A stretch of DNA of 64,000 nucleotides from Flavobacterium dankookense (GTDB lineage: Bacteria; Bacteroidota; Bacteroidia; Flavobacteriales; Flavobacteriaceae). Made by a program: the position numbers and the translations under genes. Location of the stretch: positions 310,001 to 374,000 of the forward strand of contig NZ_SNXR01000012.1 of NCBI RefSeq assembly GCF_004362665.1, given 5' to 3'. The notes under the pieces are model-generated. The model saw only the letters and a list, made by a program, of their open reading frames with translations. It was not told where the DNA came from and did no database searches. Positions 1-9,050 of this stretch are shown piece by piece (within the stretch, counting starts at the first letter, position 1; the number at the start of each line of letters is the position of its first letter).

Positions 1-838
1 AATTATTATCAGCTTCAAAATATAAAATATCTGTTGAATCAATATAGCGATAATCACCATATGATTTAACACAAATAATTAAAGGTTGTTCTTTTTGAAC
101 GGTTATGATTTCTTCTGCTTTTGGAGAAGGATTTACAACTTCAACTTCAGTTTCTGTATTTTCTTCTACAATTTCTTCTGTAGTTTCAACCTCTTCATCT
201 GCTGTTTCTAGTAATTTTGCTTCTTCTTCAGCAATACTTTCTTGTGAAGTGATAATTTTTTCTTCGGCTAGTTCTTCTTCGATGATTTCTTCTTCAGGAT
301 AAAGAGTTTCTTCTTCTTCTAAAATTTCATTAATAGGTTCTTCTATTTCTTCTTCTTCTGAGAAATCATCTGAAACAGCAACTAATTGGTTTACAACTAT
401 ATTTTCAACTGCTTTTGGCTGCATAGATACAGTCGTTGGTTGAACTACTGAATAATTAACTTCTATATCGCGAACTAATTTGAAGATTGCTTTTCTAAAC
501 TCATTAATGTGTAACGGTTTTAGCATATAATCAATGACTTCATATTTTAGTGCGTCAAAAGCGTATTCTTTTGTGTTTGTTGTAATAATAATCTTTGGCA
601 CCACTTTTAGATAACGATACAATTCGCTGATTAAAGAGAAGGAAAGATTACTTTCTTTGTTTGAAGGATTTATTTCTAGGAAAACCAATTTTGGTTGATG
701 CTCAAGAATTAAGTTAATTCCATCATCAAAAGTAGAAGCAACAGCCAAACAAGTTAAATTTTGAAAACTTTCAGCTAACGCTTTTGTCTTCAAAACACTG
801 TTTTGATCATCGTCAATAATGATGTAAGTATAATTCAT
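1..838 (-). CDS. LytTR-family response regulator, 3' end cut by window edge
   Basis: The reading frame starts at an ATG at 838 and runs open to the left edge (279 codons visible). Residues 1-125 form a receiver domain: acidic pocket D9-D11, a conserved Thr in IITTNT and the Lys of YMLKPL. The phospho-acceptor position reads LVFLEINPS, so residue 55 is Glu instead of Asp. Residues about 156-250 are a Glu-rich low-complexity linker. It is followed by SYGDYRYIDSTDILYFEA, which resembles the beginning of a LytTR DNA-binding domain. LytTR regulators normally bind promoter direct repeats as the output of a histidine kinase. Here Glu may mimic phosphorylation, so the protein may be constitutively active or respond to another signal; that is inference. 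No kinase partner is visible, although the sequence to the left is missing. The family call is good and the mode of activation is uncertain. Confidence 0.85.
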   Translation of the reverse strand, partial: MNYTYIIIDDDQNSVLKTKALAESFQNLTCLAVASTFDDGINLILEHQPKLVFLEINPSNKESNLSFSLISELYRYLKVVPKIIITTNTKEYAFDALKYEVIDYMLKPLHINEFRKAIFKLVRDIEVNYSVVQPTTVSMQPKAVENIVVNQLVAVSDDFSEEEEIEEPINEILEEEETLYPEEEIIEEELAEEKIITSQESIAEEEAKLLETADEEVETTEEIVEENTETEVEVVNPSPKAEEIITVQKEQPLIICVKSYGDYRYIDSTDILYFEADNN

Positions 839-943
839 CTAAGCTTTTCCTGTTTGGTTTAATAGGGAAAGCACAGTAGTTTTTGGTTTGAAAGTAGTTT
901 TGGGGACTATTCTTGGGCGAAGTTTGTCATTATATTTTAACAT
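839..943 (-). CDS. Possible 34-residue peptide directly upstream of the LytTR regulator
   Basis: A 34-codon ORF begins with ATG at 943 after an A-rich stretch (a usual flavobacterial translation-start context). Its TAG stop is immediately followed by the ATG of the regulator in the same frame, with no spacer. The peptide begins MLKYNDKLRPRIVPKTTF and is basic (several Lys and Arg), with no signal peptide or membrane segment. The abutting stop and start suggest translational coupling, so it may be a leader peptide or a small conserved protein. I recognise no family. It could also be chance, since 34 codons is short. Confidence 0.4.
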   Translation of the reverse strand: MLKYNDKLRPRIVPKTTFKPKTTVLSLLNQTGKA

Positions 944-1021
944 AAAAAAAAAATTCGATTAAACGCTTGTATTTTCGTTAAACGAATGACCTGAATTCTT
1001 TTAAGAACGTATTAAATTACG

Positions 1022-1056
1022 AAACCCAAATTCGCAGTTGAATTTGGGTTTTGTTT
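1022..1056. terminator. Terminator-like hairpin downstream of glyS
   Basis: A 12-bp perfect stem (AAACCCAAATTC at 1022-1033 with GAATTTGGGTTT at 1040-1051) has a 6-nt loop and T-rich flanks. It lies just past the glyS stop on the minus strand and could act in both directions. Confidence 0.7.
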
Positions 1057-1083
1057 TGTGTTTCGTAAATTATATTTTTACTT

Positions 1084-2628
1084 CTAAACGGTTTTCATTA
1101 ACCAATTTCTCATCGAAACTTCTTCGTTGATTATTGCTCTTAGTTCTGCAATAGCCACTCTGTCTTGTTTCATTGAATCTCTATGACGAATGGTTACTGT
1201 TTTATCTTCCAAAGTTTGGTGATCTACTGTAATACAAAATGGAGTTCCAAGCGCATCTTGACGACGGTAACGTCTTCCAACAGCGTCTTTTTCGTCATAA
1301 GCTACATTGAAATCCCATTTTAAATCGTCAATGATGCTTTGAGCCACTTCTGGCAAACCGTCTTTTTTAACTAATGGTAAAACGGCTGCTTTGGTTGGTG
1401 CTAAAACCGATGGCAAAGCCAGAACTGTTCTTGTTGAACCATCTTCTAATGTTTCTTCTTTTAATGAAGTTGCAAAGACCGCTAAAAACATTCTGTCTAA
1501 TCCAACCGATGTTTCAACTACGTAAGGAACGTAATTTGAATTGGTTTCGTTGTCGAAATATTGTAGTTTTTTGCCTGAATATTGTTCGTGTGCTTTCAAA
1601 TCGAAATCGGTTCTAGAATGAATTCCTTCTAATTCTTTGAAACCAAAAGGGAAATTGAATTCGATATCGGCTGCAGCGTTAGCATAGTGGGCTAATTTTT
1701 CGTGGTCGTGGAAACGGTAGTTTTGTTTGCCTAAACCTAATGATAGGTGCCAGTTTAAACGGGTTGTTTTCCAGTATTCGTACCATTTCATTTCTTCGCC
1801 TGGTTTTACAAAAAATTGCATTTCCATTTGTTCGAATTCACGCATGCGGAAGATGAATTGTCTTGCAACAATCTCGTTTCGGAATGCTTTACCTGTTTGT
1901 GCAATTCCAAACGGGATTTTCATTCTACCTGTTTTTTGAACGTTTAAGAAGTTTACGAAAATTCCTTGTGCGGTTTCTGGACGAAGGTATAAATCCATTG
2001 CATTTTCGGCAGAAGCTCCGAGTTTTGTACCAAACATTAGGTTGAATTGCTTTACGTCTGTCCAATTTCTTGAACCGCTTTCTGGACAAGCAATTTCTAG
2101 TTCTTCGATTAGTGCTTTTACATCATCTAAATCGCCGTTGCCTAATGATTTACCCATTCGTTCAAGAATTTCTCTTTCTTTTGAAAGGTATTCCATCACA
2201 CGTGGATTGGTAGTTTTATATTGTTCTTCGTCGAACGATTCGCCAAAACGTTCGCGCGCTTTTTCGATTTCTTTTTTGGCTTTTAGGTTTAATTTTTCGG
2301 CATAATCCTCAATTAAAACGTCGGCTCTGTATCTTTTTTTGCTGTCTTTGTTGTCTATTAACGGATCGTTGAACGCATCAACGTGACCAGATGCTTTCCA
2401 AGTAGTTGGATGCATAAGGATTGCGGCATCTAGCCCAACAATGTTTTCGTGCATTTGCACCATTGCTTTCCACCAGTATTCGCGGATGTTTTTCTTTAGT
2501 TCGACACCGTTTTGTGCGTAGTCGTAAACTGCGCTTAAACCATCGTAAATTTCGCTTGACGGAAATATGAATCCGTATTCTTTTGCGTGCGAAACTACAT
2601 TCTTAAATAAATCTTCTTGTTTTGCCAT
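1084..2628 (-). CDS. glyS: Glycine--tRNA ligase
   Basis: This 514-residue protein is a class II aminoacyl-tRNA synthetase of the single-chain homodimeric type, which charges tRNA-Gly in the cytoplasm. It shows the motif 2 region AFRNEIVARQFIFRMREFEQ and the motif 3 region YVVETSVGLDRMFLAV. A C-terminal anticodon-binding domain begins near LPSVLAPTKAAVLPL. The length is typical for the family, and the ATG at 2628 is followed by the usual N-terminal DLFKNVVSHAKEYGFIFPSS. A TANNTTTG -7 element lies just upstream at 2636-2643 (TATTTTTG on the minus strand). The symbol glyQS is also used for this type of enzyme. It is divergent from comF. Confidence 0.97.
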   Translation of the reverse strand: MAKQEDLFKNVVSHAKEYGFIFPSSEIYDGLSAVYDYAQNGVELKKNIREYWWKAMVQMHENIVGLDAAILMHPTTWKASGHVDAFNDPLIDNKDSKKRYRADVLIEDYAEKLNLKAKKEIEKARERFGESFDEEQYKTTNPRVMEYLSKEREILERMGKSLGNGDLDDVKALIEELEIACPESGSRNWTDVKQFNLMFGTKLGASAENAMDLYLRPETAQGIFVNFLNVQKTGRMKIPFGIAQTGKAFRNEIVARQFIFRMREFEQMEMQFFVKPGEEMKWYEYWKTTRLNWHLSLGLGKQNYRFHDHEKLAHYANAAADIEFNFPFGFKELEGIHSRTDFDLKAHEQYSGKKLQYFDNETNSNYVPYVVETSVGLDRMFLAVFATSLKEETLEDGSTRTVLALPSVLAPTKAAVLPLVKKDGLPEVAQSIIDDLKWDFNVAYDEKDAVGRRYRRQDALGTPFCITVDHQTLEDKTVTIRHRDSMKQDRVAIAELRAIINEEVSMRNWLMKTV

Positions 2629-2635
2629 AATGGTG

Positions 2636-2643
2636 CAAAAATA
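2636..2643 (-). promoter_or_regulatory. -7 promoter element of glyS
   Basis: TATTTTTG on the minus strand matches the Bacteroidota TANNTTTG consensus, 8 nt upstream of the glyS ATG. No clear -33 TTTG is present at the right spacing, so the call rests on the -7 box alone. Confidence 0.4.
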
Positions 2644-2725
2644 TAAAAAGTAGGGTTAAAAAACTGATGTAAAATGTATTTCATTAAAATTATTTTATAT
2701 TTTTATGTAAGAAAAAATCTTTTTT

Positions 2726-3409
2726 ATGCTAAATCATATCCTAAATCTATTTTTCCCAAAGTCTTGTGCGGGTTGTTCTTCGTTTTTGTTGGCTGATGAA
2801 TTAGTGATTTGTACGCAATGTCGGTTTGATATTCCGTTGACAAATCATCATAAAATTGAGGAAAATGAAGTGATGAAAAAGTTTTATGGTCGTGTTCCGC
2901 TGGAGTTTGCTGGTGCGTTGTTTTATTTTCACAAAAAAGGAATTGTTCAGGAAATGATTCACAAGTTAAAATATAAAGGTCAGGAAGAAATTGGCGAAGC
3001 GATTGGTTATTGGTATGCTGAGGATTTGAAAAAAAATGATATTATCCAATCGGCGGATTATATTATTCCAGTTCCGTTGCATAAAAAACGGAGGAAAGAA
3101 CGTGGTTATAATCAAGTGGATCGTTTTGGGAAAGCGTTATCGGAAAGTCTTGAAATTCCGTTTGATGAAACGATTCTTAGACGCAATGTGTATGCTAAAA
3201 CGCAAACGAAGAAGAATTTATTAGATAGAACAGAAGTGAAAGATGCGACTTTTGAAGCTGTTTTTGATGAAAATCATCATGGAAAACATTTTATTTTGAT
3301 TGATGATGTGATTACAACGGGTTCAACTTTAGAAATTTGTAGCCGAGCTTTGCTTAAAATTCCGAATGTGAAGATTAGTATTGTTTGTATGGCGATGTCT
3401 CATAGTTGA
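2726..3409 (+). CDS. comF: ComF family phosphoribosyltransferase-like protein
   Basis: The 227-residue protein has the ComF layout: an N-terminal zinc-ribbon (CAGC at about residues 14-17, CTQC about 17 residues later), followed by a type I phosphoribosyltransferase fold with the PRPP-binding motif FILIDDVITTGST near residue 190. ComF proteins take part in natural DNA uptake and transformation in several bacteria, but the enzymatic substrate is unknown. It stands alone, divergent from glyS. No other competence genes are adjacent, so its role here is inferred from the family only. Confidence 0.9.
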   Translation: MLNHILNLFFPKSCAGCSSFLLADELVICTQCRFDIPLTNHHKIEENEVMKKFYGRVPLEFAGALFYFHKKGIVQEMIHKLKYKGQEEIGEAIGYWYAEDLKKNDIIQSADYIIPVPLHKKRRKERGYNQVDRFGKALSESLEIPFDETILRRNVYAKTQTKKNLLDRTEVKDATFEAVFDENHHGKHFILIDDVITTGSTLEICSRALLKIPNVKISIVCMAMSHS

Positions 3410-3540
3410 TTTTTTTAACCATATAAGGAATTTAAGGTCATTTAAGTGTTTCTAAATAATGGATAATCAACTTTGACAAAGTTCTCAAATGCTAAGTGTT
3501 TAGAAAAGTTTACAAGGATTCAAATGGTTTACTTTTTAGC

Positions 3541-3609
3541 CCTGATCTTGTCATTGTTGAAGCTCTTGTCTCTTCGATAGAAAGAGACAAAGCGACTGAC
3601 AAGAGCAGG
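3541..3609. repeat. Nested inverted-repeat element between comF and the lipoprotein gene
   Basis: The gap 3410-3750 (341 bp) holds no convincing gene. Inside it are two nested hairpins. The outer arms are CCTGATCTTGTCATTG (3541-3556) and GACTGACAAGAGCAGG (3594-3609), with mismatches. The inner arms are TTGTCTCTT (3566-3574) and AAGAGACAA (3582-3590). GCTCTTGTC near 3562 can also pair with GACAAGAGC near 3598, so alternative folds exist. It resembles a REP-like palindromic unit. Function is unknown. Confidence 0.55.
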
Positions 3610-3750
3610 AAAATGGTCTATTGATATTTCCCGAAAGATTCGCTCCAAATGGATTTTAATTTTTGTTGGGTGAATTTGGTGTTAAGTTTACTTAAAAACA
3701 TTTCGTTACCACTAAATATAATTGTTATTTTGTGTTTTGAAATAAAACGC

Positions 3751-5355
3751 ATGATGTTAAAAAATAGTCTTCGATTTCTTTTGTTTTTTTCTTTACTGCT
3801 AACGGTTGGTTGTGCAAAACGCGGCAATATTACTGGTGGCGATAAAGATACCATTGCGCCAGTTTTGACGGCTAGTTTTCCTAAAAATCTTTCTACAAAT
3901 TTTACGGCTAAAGAGATTGTGTTGAATTTTGACGAATATGTGAAACTGAAAAACATCAATAAGCAGTTGATTGTTTCGCCACCGTTGAAGTATCAGCCAG
4001 AGATTTTGCCAACGAATGCTTCTAAAAAAATCACAATAAAAATTAAAGATACACTGCAACCCAATACTACTTATAGTTTGAACTTTGGGCAAAGTATAGA
4101 AGACAATAATGAAGGAAATCCGTATTCGCAGTTTAAGTATGTTTTTTCGACCGGAAGTCATATCGATTCGCTTAAATTGAATGTTAAAGTGAAAGATGCT
4201 TTGGAGAAAAAAACGGATAACTTTGTTTCGGTAATGCTTTATGAAATCAATGAAAAATATAACGATTCGACCATTTATAAAGAAACGCCACGATACATAA
4301 CCAACACTTTGGATAGTTTACAAATTGTGACGATAGATAATATCAAAGCTGGAAAATATCTTTTAGTGGCTTTGAAAGACAATGGAAATAACAAATACAA
4401 TCCGAAATCGGACAAAATTGGTTTTCAAAAACAGTACATCACGATTCCGAATGATACTATTTTTGAGGTAGAAATGTTCAAGGAAGTTTTGCCTTTTAAG
4501 GCATTGAAACCTTCGCAAGCCTCGGGAAATAGAATTCTTGTAGGTTATGAAGGAAAACCAAAAGGAGCAAAGGTTTCGGTAAAAAATGGAGAAACTGAAA
4601 TTCCGTCGATAGTAACACAATTTCCAAAAAAAGACTCTATACAAGTCTGGTTCAAACCGATGAAGGCTGACTCATTATTGGTTTCGGTAGAAAAAGAGAA
4701 TTTTAAAAAGGAATTTTGGACTAAAATTAAAAATCAAAAGAACGACTCATTAAAGATTTCCGCTGTTTTTAAAGCAGGAATGCCATTGCGAGAACGCTAT
4801 GTTTTAGATAGTTCAACGCCATTAGTAAGCTTTGATAAAACTAAAATTTCCATAATCAATAAAGACTCGGTTGCAGTAAATTTCACAACAGAATATGACG
4901 AATTTGAACAAAAATTATTTTTAGATTTTAAGTTGGAACCTTCAGAAAAGTACATAATTAATGCACTTCCTGGTGCGATGACTGATTTTTTTGATAATGT
5001 CAATGATACGTTGAGTTATAAATTGTCTACTAGAAATGTTACTGATTATGGAAATTTGAGAGTTACATTGAAAAATGTCAATCGATATCCAGTTATCCTT
5101 CAATTAACCGATAAAGACGGAAAGATAAAAGCTACTGCCATAACCGAAAACAATCCGATTGTCGAGTTTTTTGCATTGGAACCTAGCAAGTTTACTCTTA
5201 GAGCTATTTATGATGATAATAAAAATAGTGTTTGGGATACAGGTAACTTCTTGGAAAAACGACAATCAGAAGAGGTAATCTATTTACAAGAAGAGTTTCC
5301 AATTAACGCCAACTGGGATTGGGAGCAGGATTTTGATTTAGGAATTAAAAATTAG
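3751..5355 (+). CDS. Lipoprotein with an N-terminal bacterial Ig-like domain
   Basis: The frame is open from 3649, but the signal peptide begins at MMLKNSLRFLLFFSLLLTVGC, so I place the start at 3751 (about 534 residues). A lipobox Cys follows the hydrophobic stretch (LTVGC), predicting a lipid-anchored envelope protein. The next 110 residues (DKDTIAPVLTASFPKNLSTN and onward) look like the Big_5/SbsA-type Ig-like domain found in many flavobacterial lipoproteins. The rest is beta-rich, ending in a segment with the acidic sequence YDDNKNSVWDTGNF. The biochemical role is unknown. It converges on the amidohydrolase gene with a 10-bp gap. Confidence 0.8.
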   Translation: MMLKNSLRFLLFFSLLLTVGCAKRGNITGGDKDTIAPVLTASFPKNLSTNFTAKEIVLNFDEYVKLKNINKQLIVSPPLKYQPEILPTNASKKITIKIKDTLQPNTTYSLNFGQSIEDNNEGNPYSQFKYVFSTGSHIDSLKLNVKVKDALEKKTDNFVSVMLYEINEKYNDSTIYKETPRYITNTLDSLQIVTIDNIKAGKYLLVALKDNGNNKYNPKSDKIGFQKQYITIPNDTIFEVEMFKEVLPFKALKPSQASGNRILVGYEGKPKGAKVSVKNGETEIPSIVTQFPKKDSIQVWFKPMKADSLLVSVEKENFKKEFWTKIKNQKNDSLKISAVFKAGMPLRERYVLDSSTPLVSFDKTKISIINKDSVAVNFTTEYDEFEQKLFLDFKLEPSEKYIINALPGAMTDFFDNVNDTLSYKLSTRNVTDYGNLRVTLKNVNRYPVILQLTDKDGKIKATAITENNPIVEFFALEPSKFTLRAIYDDNKNSVWDTGNFLEKRQSEEVIYLQEEFPINANWDWEQDFDLGIKN

Positions 5356-5365
5356 CCCTTCAATT

Positions 5366-6133
5366 TTATTTTAACAATTTGAAATCATCTTTATCATCAA
5401 GGAAGGCTAACTTTTCTCTAGTTTGAAGCAGTTTTTCTTTATCCAAATCGATGATGAATACCGAATCCGTTTCTTGTGGTTCGAGTATGTAATTTCCAAG
5501 AAAATCAACTACTTGTGAATGACCAATATAATCATGGTTGTTGTTATCGGTTCCAATTCGGTTTACACCAATAGTATAACACATGTTTTCTACAGCACGT
5601 GCTTTGATCAAAATATCCCAAGCGTTGGTTCGGATTTTTGGCCAATTAGCAACATAAAGCAACACATCGTAGTTTTCTACATTTCGAGAAAAAACTGGAA
5701 AGCGCAAATCATAACAAATCAACGGACAAATTTTGAAACCTTTGTATTCTACAATTAGTTTATTTTTTCCTGCAGTATACACTTTGTCTTCGCCAGCTAA
5801 AGTGAATAAATGGCGTTTGTCATAGTGTTGTATATCACCGTTGGGAAAAACAAAAGCCAATCGGTTGTAAAACTTTCCTTTTTCTTCAATGACTAAACTG
5901 CCGGTAATAGCGCAATTTTTAGCTTTCGCCAAATGTTGAAGCCAAGCAACGGTTTCGCTATTCATGGTTTCGGCAACGGCTTTTGGGTTCATCGTAAAAC
6001 CAGACGAAAACATTTCGGGCAAGACAATCAAATCGACGTCTTCCATAAAACCGGTGATTTTTTGTGCCAAATGACTACGGTTTTCGGTTGGGTTTTCCCA
6101 AATTAGGGAAGTTTGGATTAGAGCTGTTTTCAT
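5366..6133 (-). CDS. Nitrilase-family amidohydrolase (omega-amidase-like)
   Basis: This protein of about 255 residues hydrolyses C-N bonds by the nitrilase Glu-Lys-Cys mechanism. The catalytic residues are visible: Glu in LIVLPEMFSSGF, Lys in HYDKRHLF and the nucleophilic Cys in PLICYDLRFP. The overall pattern resembles the YafV/omega-amidase group, which acts on alpha-keto acid amides formed in methionine salvage; that substrate is inferred. I start at ATG 6133 (MKTALIQTSL). The frame extends 12 codons further upstream, but through an intergenic TTTCACAAAG repeat. Confidence 0.88.
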   Translation of the reverse strand: MKTALIQTSLIWENPTENRSHLAQKITGFMEDVDLIVLPEMFSSGFTMNPKAVAETMNSETVAWLQHLAKAKNCAITGSLVIEEKGKFYNRLAFVFPNGDIQHYDKRHLFTLAGEDKVYTAGKNKLIVEYKGFKICPLICYDLRFPVFSRNVENYDVLLYVANWPKIRTNAWDILIKARAVENMCYTIGVNRIGTDNNNHDYIGHSQVVDFLGNYILEPQETDSVFIIDLDKEKLLQTREKLAFLDDKDDFKLLK

Positions 6134-6151
6134 GGTTTTTGTATCACAGAG

Positions 6152-6183
6152 TTTCACAAAGTATTTCACGAAGTTTCACAAAG
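6152..6183. repeat. Three tandem TTTCAC(A/G)AAG units
   Basis: Three 10-nt copies (6152-6161, 6164-6173, 6174-6183) fill the short gap between the amidohydrolase and GH92 genes. Their sequence is related to the CTTTGTG-rich intergenic repeat at 21768-21851. Confidence 0.6.
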
Positions 6184-6185
6184 AT

Positions 6186-9014
6186 TTATTTAATAGTGAT
6201 TTCGTCAATAAAGATGAAAGCATCGCCATCAAAAGGAAAACCTAAATGCCATTCTGGAAGTTTTCCAAGATTATACGCTTTCACTTTTATATATCTTGTA
6301 TTTATGGGTTTTGAAGAAGTGAAATTGAAATCTTTAATAGTGTTTTCATCTTTTTTCGGATCAATATCATTGGCGATTGATGTGATTAAAGTAAAATTGA
6401 CATTGTCAGACGAACTGTAATATTCCACTTTTGTTGGCATTAAAATCCATGAACGTTGGTCTTGAAGAAAGGTTGCGCTAAAATTGGATAGTTCTTTTGC
6501 GTTTTGTAAATCAACAACAGCCTCAAAATCCTGACTTTGATAACCTTGCCAATCGCCTTTTCTCCAGTTGGTTGTTCCGTTAATTCCGTCTAATAAACCG
6601 TCATTTCCACCAGCATGATATTGCGGATTGTATTTTGATTTTATGTCGATAGTGTAATTGTTTGGTTTTTTGAAGAAGGTTGCTGAGATTACGTTGCTTT
6701 GATTTTCTTTATTTTTAGAAAAAGCTATTATTTCCGAAGTCTTAGAAATTTCGATAGGTTGTTTATATATAAGAGAAACTTCAACCATTTTTGATTTATT
6801 TTCCTCTGTATATATAGCATAAAAGATTTCATCATTAGAGTTTCTAGATTTTATTTCAACCATCATTTTATCTTTAAAAGATTTACTTTCAGCTTGAATT
6901 ACTGGAACTGGGATAATCTTTTTTATATCCGATTCTAACATTCCAACTATTGCAACTACTTCATCGTCTGAATCTTCATCAAAATAAACCAAATCTATTT
7001 CTTCTGAATTTTTTGTGATGATTTTGGTTTGTTTACTTTCAAAATTCACTTTTATTTTATCATAAAATGGAATTGATGTACTCCAAGAAACTTCTCCAGG
7101 CGTAACTGCATAAATTCCCATCGAACTCAACACATACCAAGCGCTCATTTGTCCGCAGTCTTCGTTTCCAATTAATCCGTCGGGAGAATTTTTGTAAAAA
7201 TTGTTAAGAATGTAATGTACTTTTTCGGTAGTTTTTTCAGGTTTTCCAATGTAGTTGTACAAATACGCCATGTGATGACTTGGTTCGTTTCCGTGTGCAT
7301 ATTGACCGATTAATCCTGTTACGTCAACTTGTTCGCGTCCTGTAGTTTTACTTTCTGAATTGAACATTTCGTCGAGTTTGGCTTCAAATTTATCGTTTCC
7401 TCCGTATGCTTCAATCATTCCGGGAATATCTTGTGGTACAAAAAACGAATATTGCCATGAATTTCCTTCGGTATAATTATTATTAATTTCTCTTGGGTCG
7501 AACGGTTTATCCCAACCGCCGTTTTTCTTTGGTCGCATAAAACCCGTATTCCAATCGAAGATGTTTTTCCAGTTTTGAGAACGTTTCATGAAATACTCAA
7601 AATCTTCTTTTTTGTTCAAAAGCAACGCCATTTGTGCGATACACCAATCGTCATAAGCATATTCCAAAGTTTTCGAAACGCTTTCATGCTCATCATCCAT
7701 CGAAATAAAACCTTGCTTTTTATAGGCATCCAATCCTAAATGATCTAACATCGCCGAATGTTTAGCTGCTGCAAATGCTTTTTCGTAGTCAAAACCGGTA
7801 ATTCCTTTTGCCATAGCATCAGCCATAACCGAAACCGAATGATAACCAATCATGCAATCGGTTTCATTAGAAGCCAATTCCCAAACGGGCAATCTTCCGC
7901 CTTGTTCGTATTGTTTTAGAAACGTATTAATGAAATCGGCAGTGCGTTTTTTGTCAATTAAAGTATACAAAGGATGTGCTGCTCGAAATGTATCCCAAAG
8001 TGAGAAAACGGAATAGTAATCAAAACCTTCGGCAACATGAATTTTGTTGTCACGACCACGGTATTTTCCGTCGATGTCTTGAGCAATATTGGGTTGTACC
8101 ATCGTATGATATAACGCGGTGTAGAAAATAGCTAACTTGTTTTTATCAGACTCTGTTACTTCAATTTTTGATAATTGTTTGTTCCAAAGTTGTTCGGCCT
8201 CTTTTTTGACTTTTTCAAAATCCCAATGTTTGATTTCTGAACTGTTATTTTCTGCACCTTCAAATCCCGTTGGTGATAAGGTTACTTTAATATTTATTTT
8301 TTCGCCTTTTTTAACTTGTTTTGAAAAACTAATAGCTAATTCTGTTCCAGTAAATCGTCTTCCTTTTTCACCATTTGATTTAACTTTTGAAATTTCTAAT
8401 GGTTTGTCAAATTCAATTAATGCAAAAACATATTGGTCTTTCGCCCAAGCTTCACTTCGTCTTTTTACCCAAATTCTTTTTTGATCAATTATTCTAACTT
8501 CGCCTTCTAATAATTTATCACGATGATTTAAGTCTAAAATAATATTGGCTGAGCCGTTTTGATTAAAAGTATATTCATGAAATCCAACTCGAGTTGATGT
8601 AGTCAAACGAACGTCAATATTGTGTTTGTCCAGTTTTACGCTATAAAATCCAACGGAAGCTTTTTCATTTTGATGCGAAAATGTTGAAGAATAAATTTTA
8701 TTATCAAATAATGGTTCGCCCATTGTCGGCATTAACATAATATCGCCATAATCAGAAACTCCAGTTCCGTTCAAATGCGTATGTGAAAATCCGTAAATCG
8801 TTTTATCGGAATAATGATAACCCGAACATCCATCCCAACTTCCATCAATTCGAGTATCTGGAGAAAGTTGCACCATTCCAAACGGAACAGTTGCGCCAGG
8901 ATAAGTATGTCCATGACCATCAGTTCCAATGAACGGATTGACGTGTTTATGGAGGTTTTGACTTTGAATTAAATTTAAAAAGAATAAAAGAAATACTAGA
9001 AAGAAATTTTTCAT
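6186..9014 (-). CDS. Secreted GH92 family glycosidase (putative alpha-1,2-mannosidase)
   Basis: The 942-residue protein starts with a Sec signal peptide (MKNFFLVFLLFFLNLIQSQN). It then shows the GH92 opening VNPFIGTDGHGHTYPGATVP and the conserved GLIGNEDCGQMSAWYVLSSM. GH92 enzymes are calcium-dependent exo-acting alpha-mannosidases that trim high-mannose glycans. The N-terminal beta-sandwich and (alpha/alpha)6 barrel fill the first 700 residues or so. The last 150 residues, with repeated aromatic and Asn positions and ending DEITIK, look like a discoidin-type carbohydrate-binding module, making the protein longer than the roughly 750-residue core. No polysaccharide-utilization genes are adjacent, so it acts outside a visible locus. 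The family call is firm and the linkage specificity is inferred. Confidence 0.93.
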   Translation of the reverse strand: MKNFFLVFLLFFLNLIQSQNLHKHVNPFIGTDGHGHTYPGATVPFGMVQLSPDTRIDGSWDGCSGYHYSDKTIYGFSHTHLNGTGVSDYGDIMLMPTMGEPLFDNKIYSSTFSHQNEKASVGFYSVKLDKHNIDVRLTTSTRVGFHEYTFNQNGSANIILDLNHRDKLLEGEVRIIDQKRIWVKRRSEAWAKDQYVFALIEFDKPLEISKVKSNGEKGRRFTGTELAISFSKQVKKGEKINIKVTLSPTGFEGAENNSSEIKHWDFEKVKKEAEQLWNKQLSKIEVTESDKNKLAIFYTALYHTMVQPNIAQDIDGKYRGRDNKIHVAEGFDYYSVFSLWDTFRAAHPLYTLIDKKRTADFINTFLKQYEQGGRLPVWELASNETDCMIGYHSVSVMADAMAKGITGFDYEKAFAAAKHSAMLDHLGLDAYKKQGFISMDDEHESVSKTLEYAYDDWCIAQMALLLNKKEDFEYFMKRSQNWKNIFDWNTGFMRPKKNGGWDKPFDPREINNNYTEGNSWQYSFFVPQDIPGMIEAYGGNDKFEAKLDEMFNSESKTTGREQVDVTGLIGQYAHGNEPSHHMAYLYNYIGKPEKTTEKVHYILNNFYKNSPDGLIGNEDCGQMSAWYVLSSMGIYAVTPGEVSWSTSIPFYDKIKVNFESKQTKIITKNSEEIDLVYFDEDSDDEVVAIVGMLESDIKKIIPVPVIQAESKSFKDKMMVEIKSRNSNDEIFYAIYTEENKSKMVEVSLIYKQPIEISKTSEIIAFSKNKENQSNVISATFFKKPNNYTIDIKSKYNPQYHAGGNDGLLDGINGTTNWRKGDWQGYQSQDFEAVVDLQNAKELSNFSATFLQDQRSWILMPTKVEYYSSSDNVNFTLITSIANDIDPKKDENTIKDFNFTSSKPINTRYIKVKAYNLGKLPEWHLGFPFDGDAFIFIDEITIK

Positions 9015-9050
9015 TGGGTTTAAGTTTGCTTCCCAAAGATAAGCAACAAT

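Noticed and set aside
105..302. Ser-rich plus-strand ORF
   Set aside because: It is the complement of the Glu-rich linker of the response regulator; GAA codons read backwards give TTC/TCT runs.
3618..3959. Minus-strand ORF overlapping the lipoprotein start
   Set aside because: It overlaps a well-supported signal peptide and lipobox on the plus strand.
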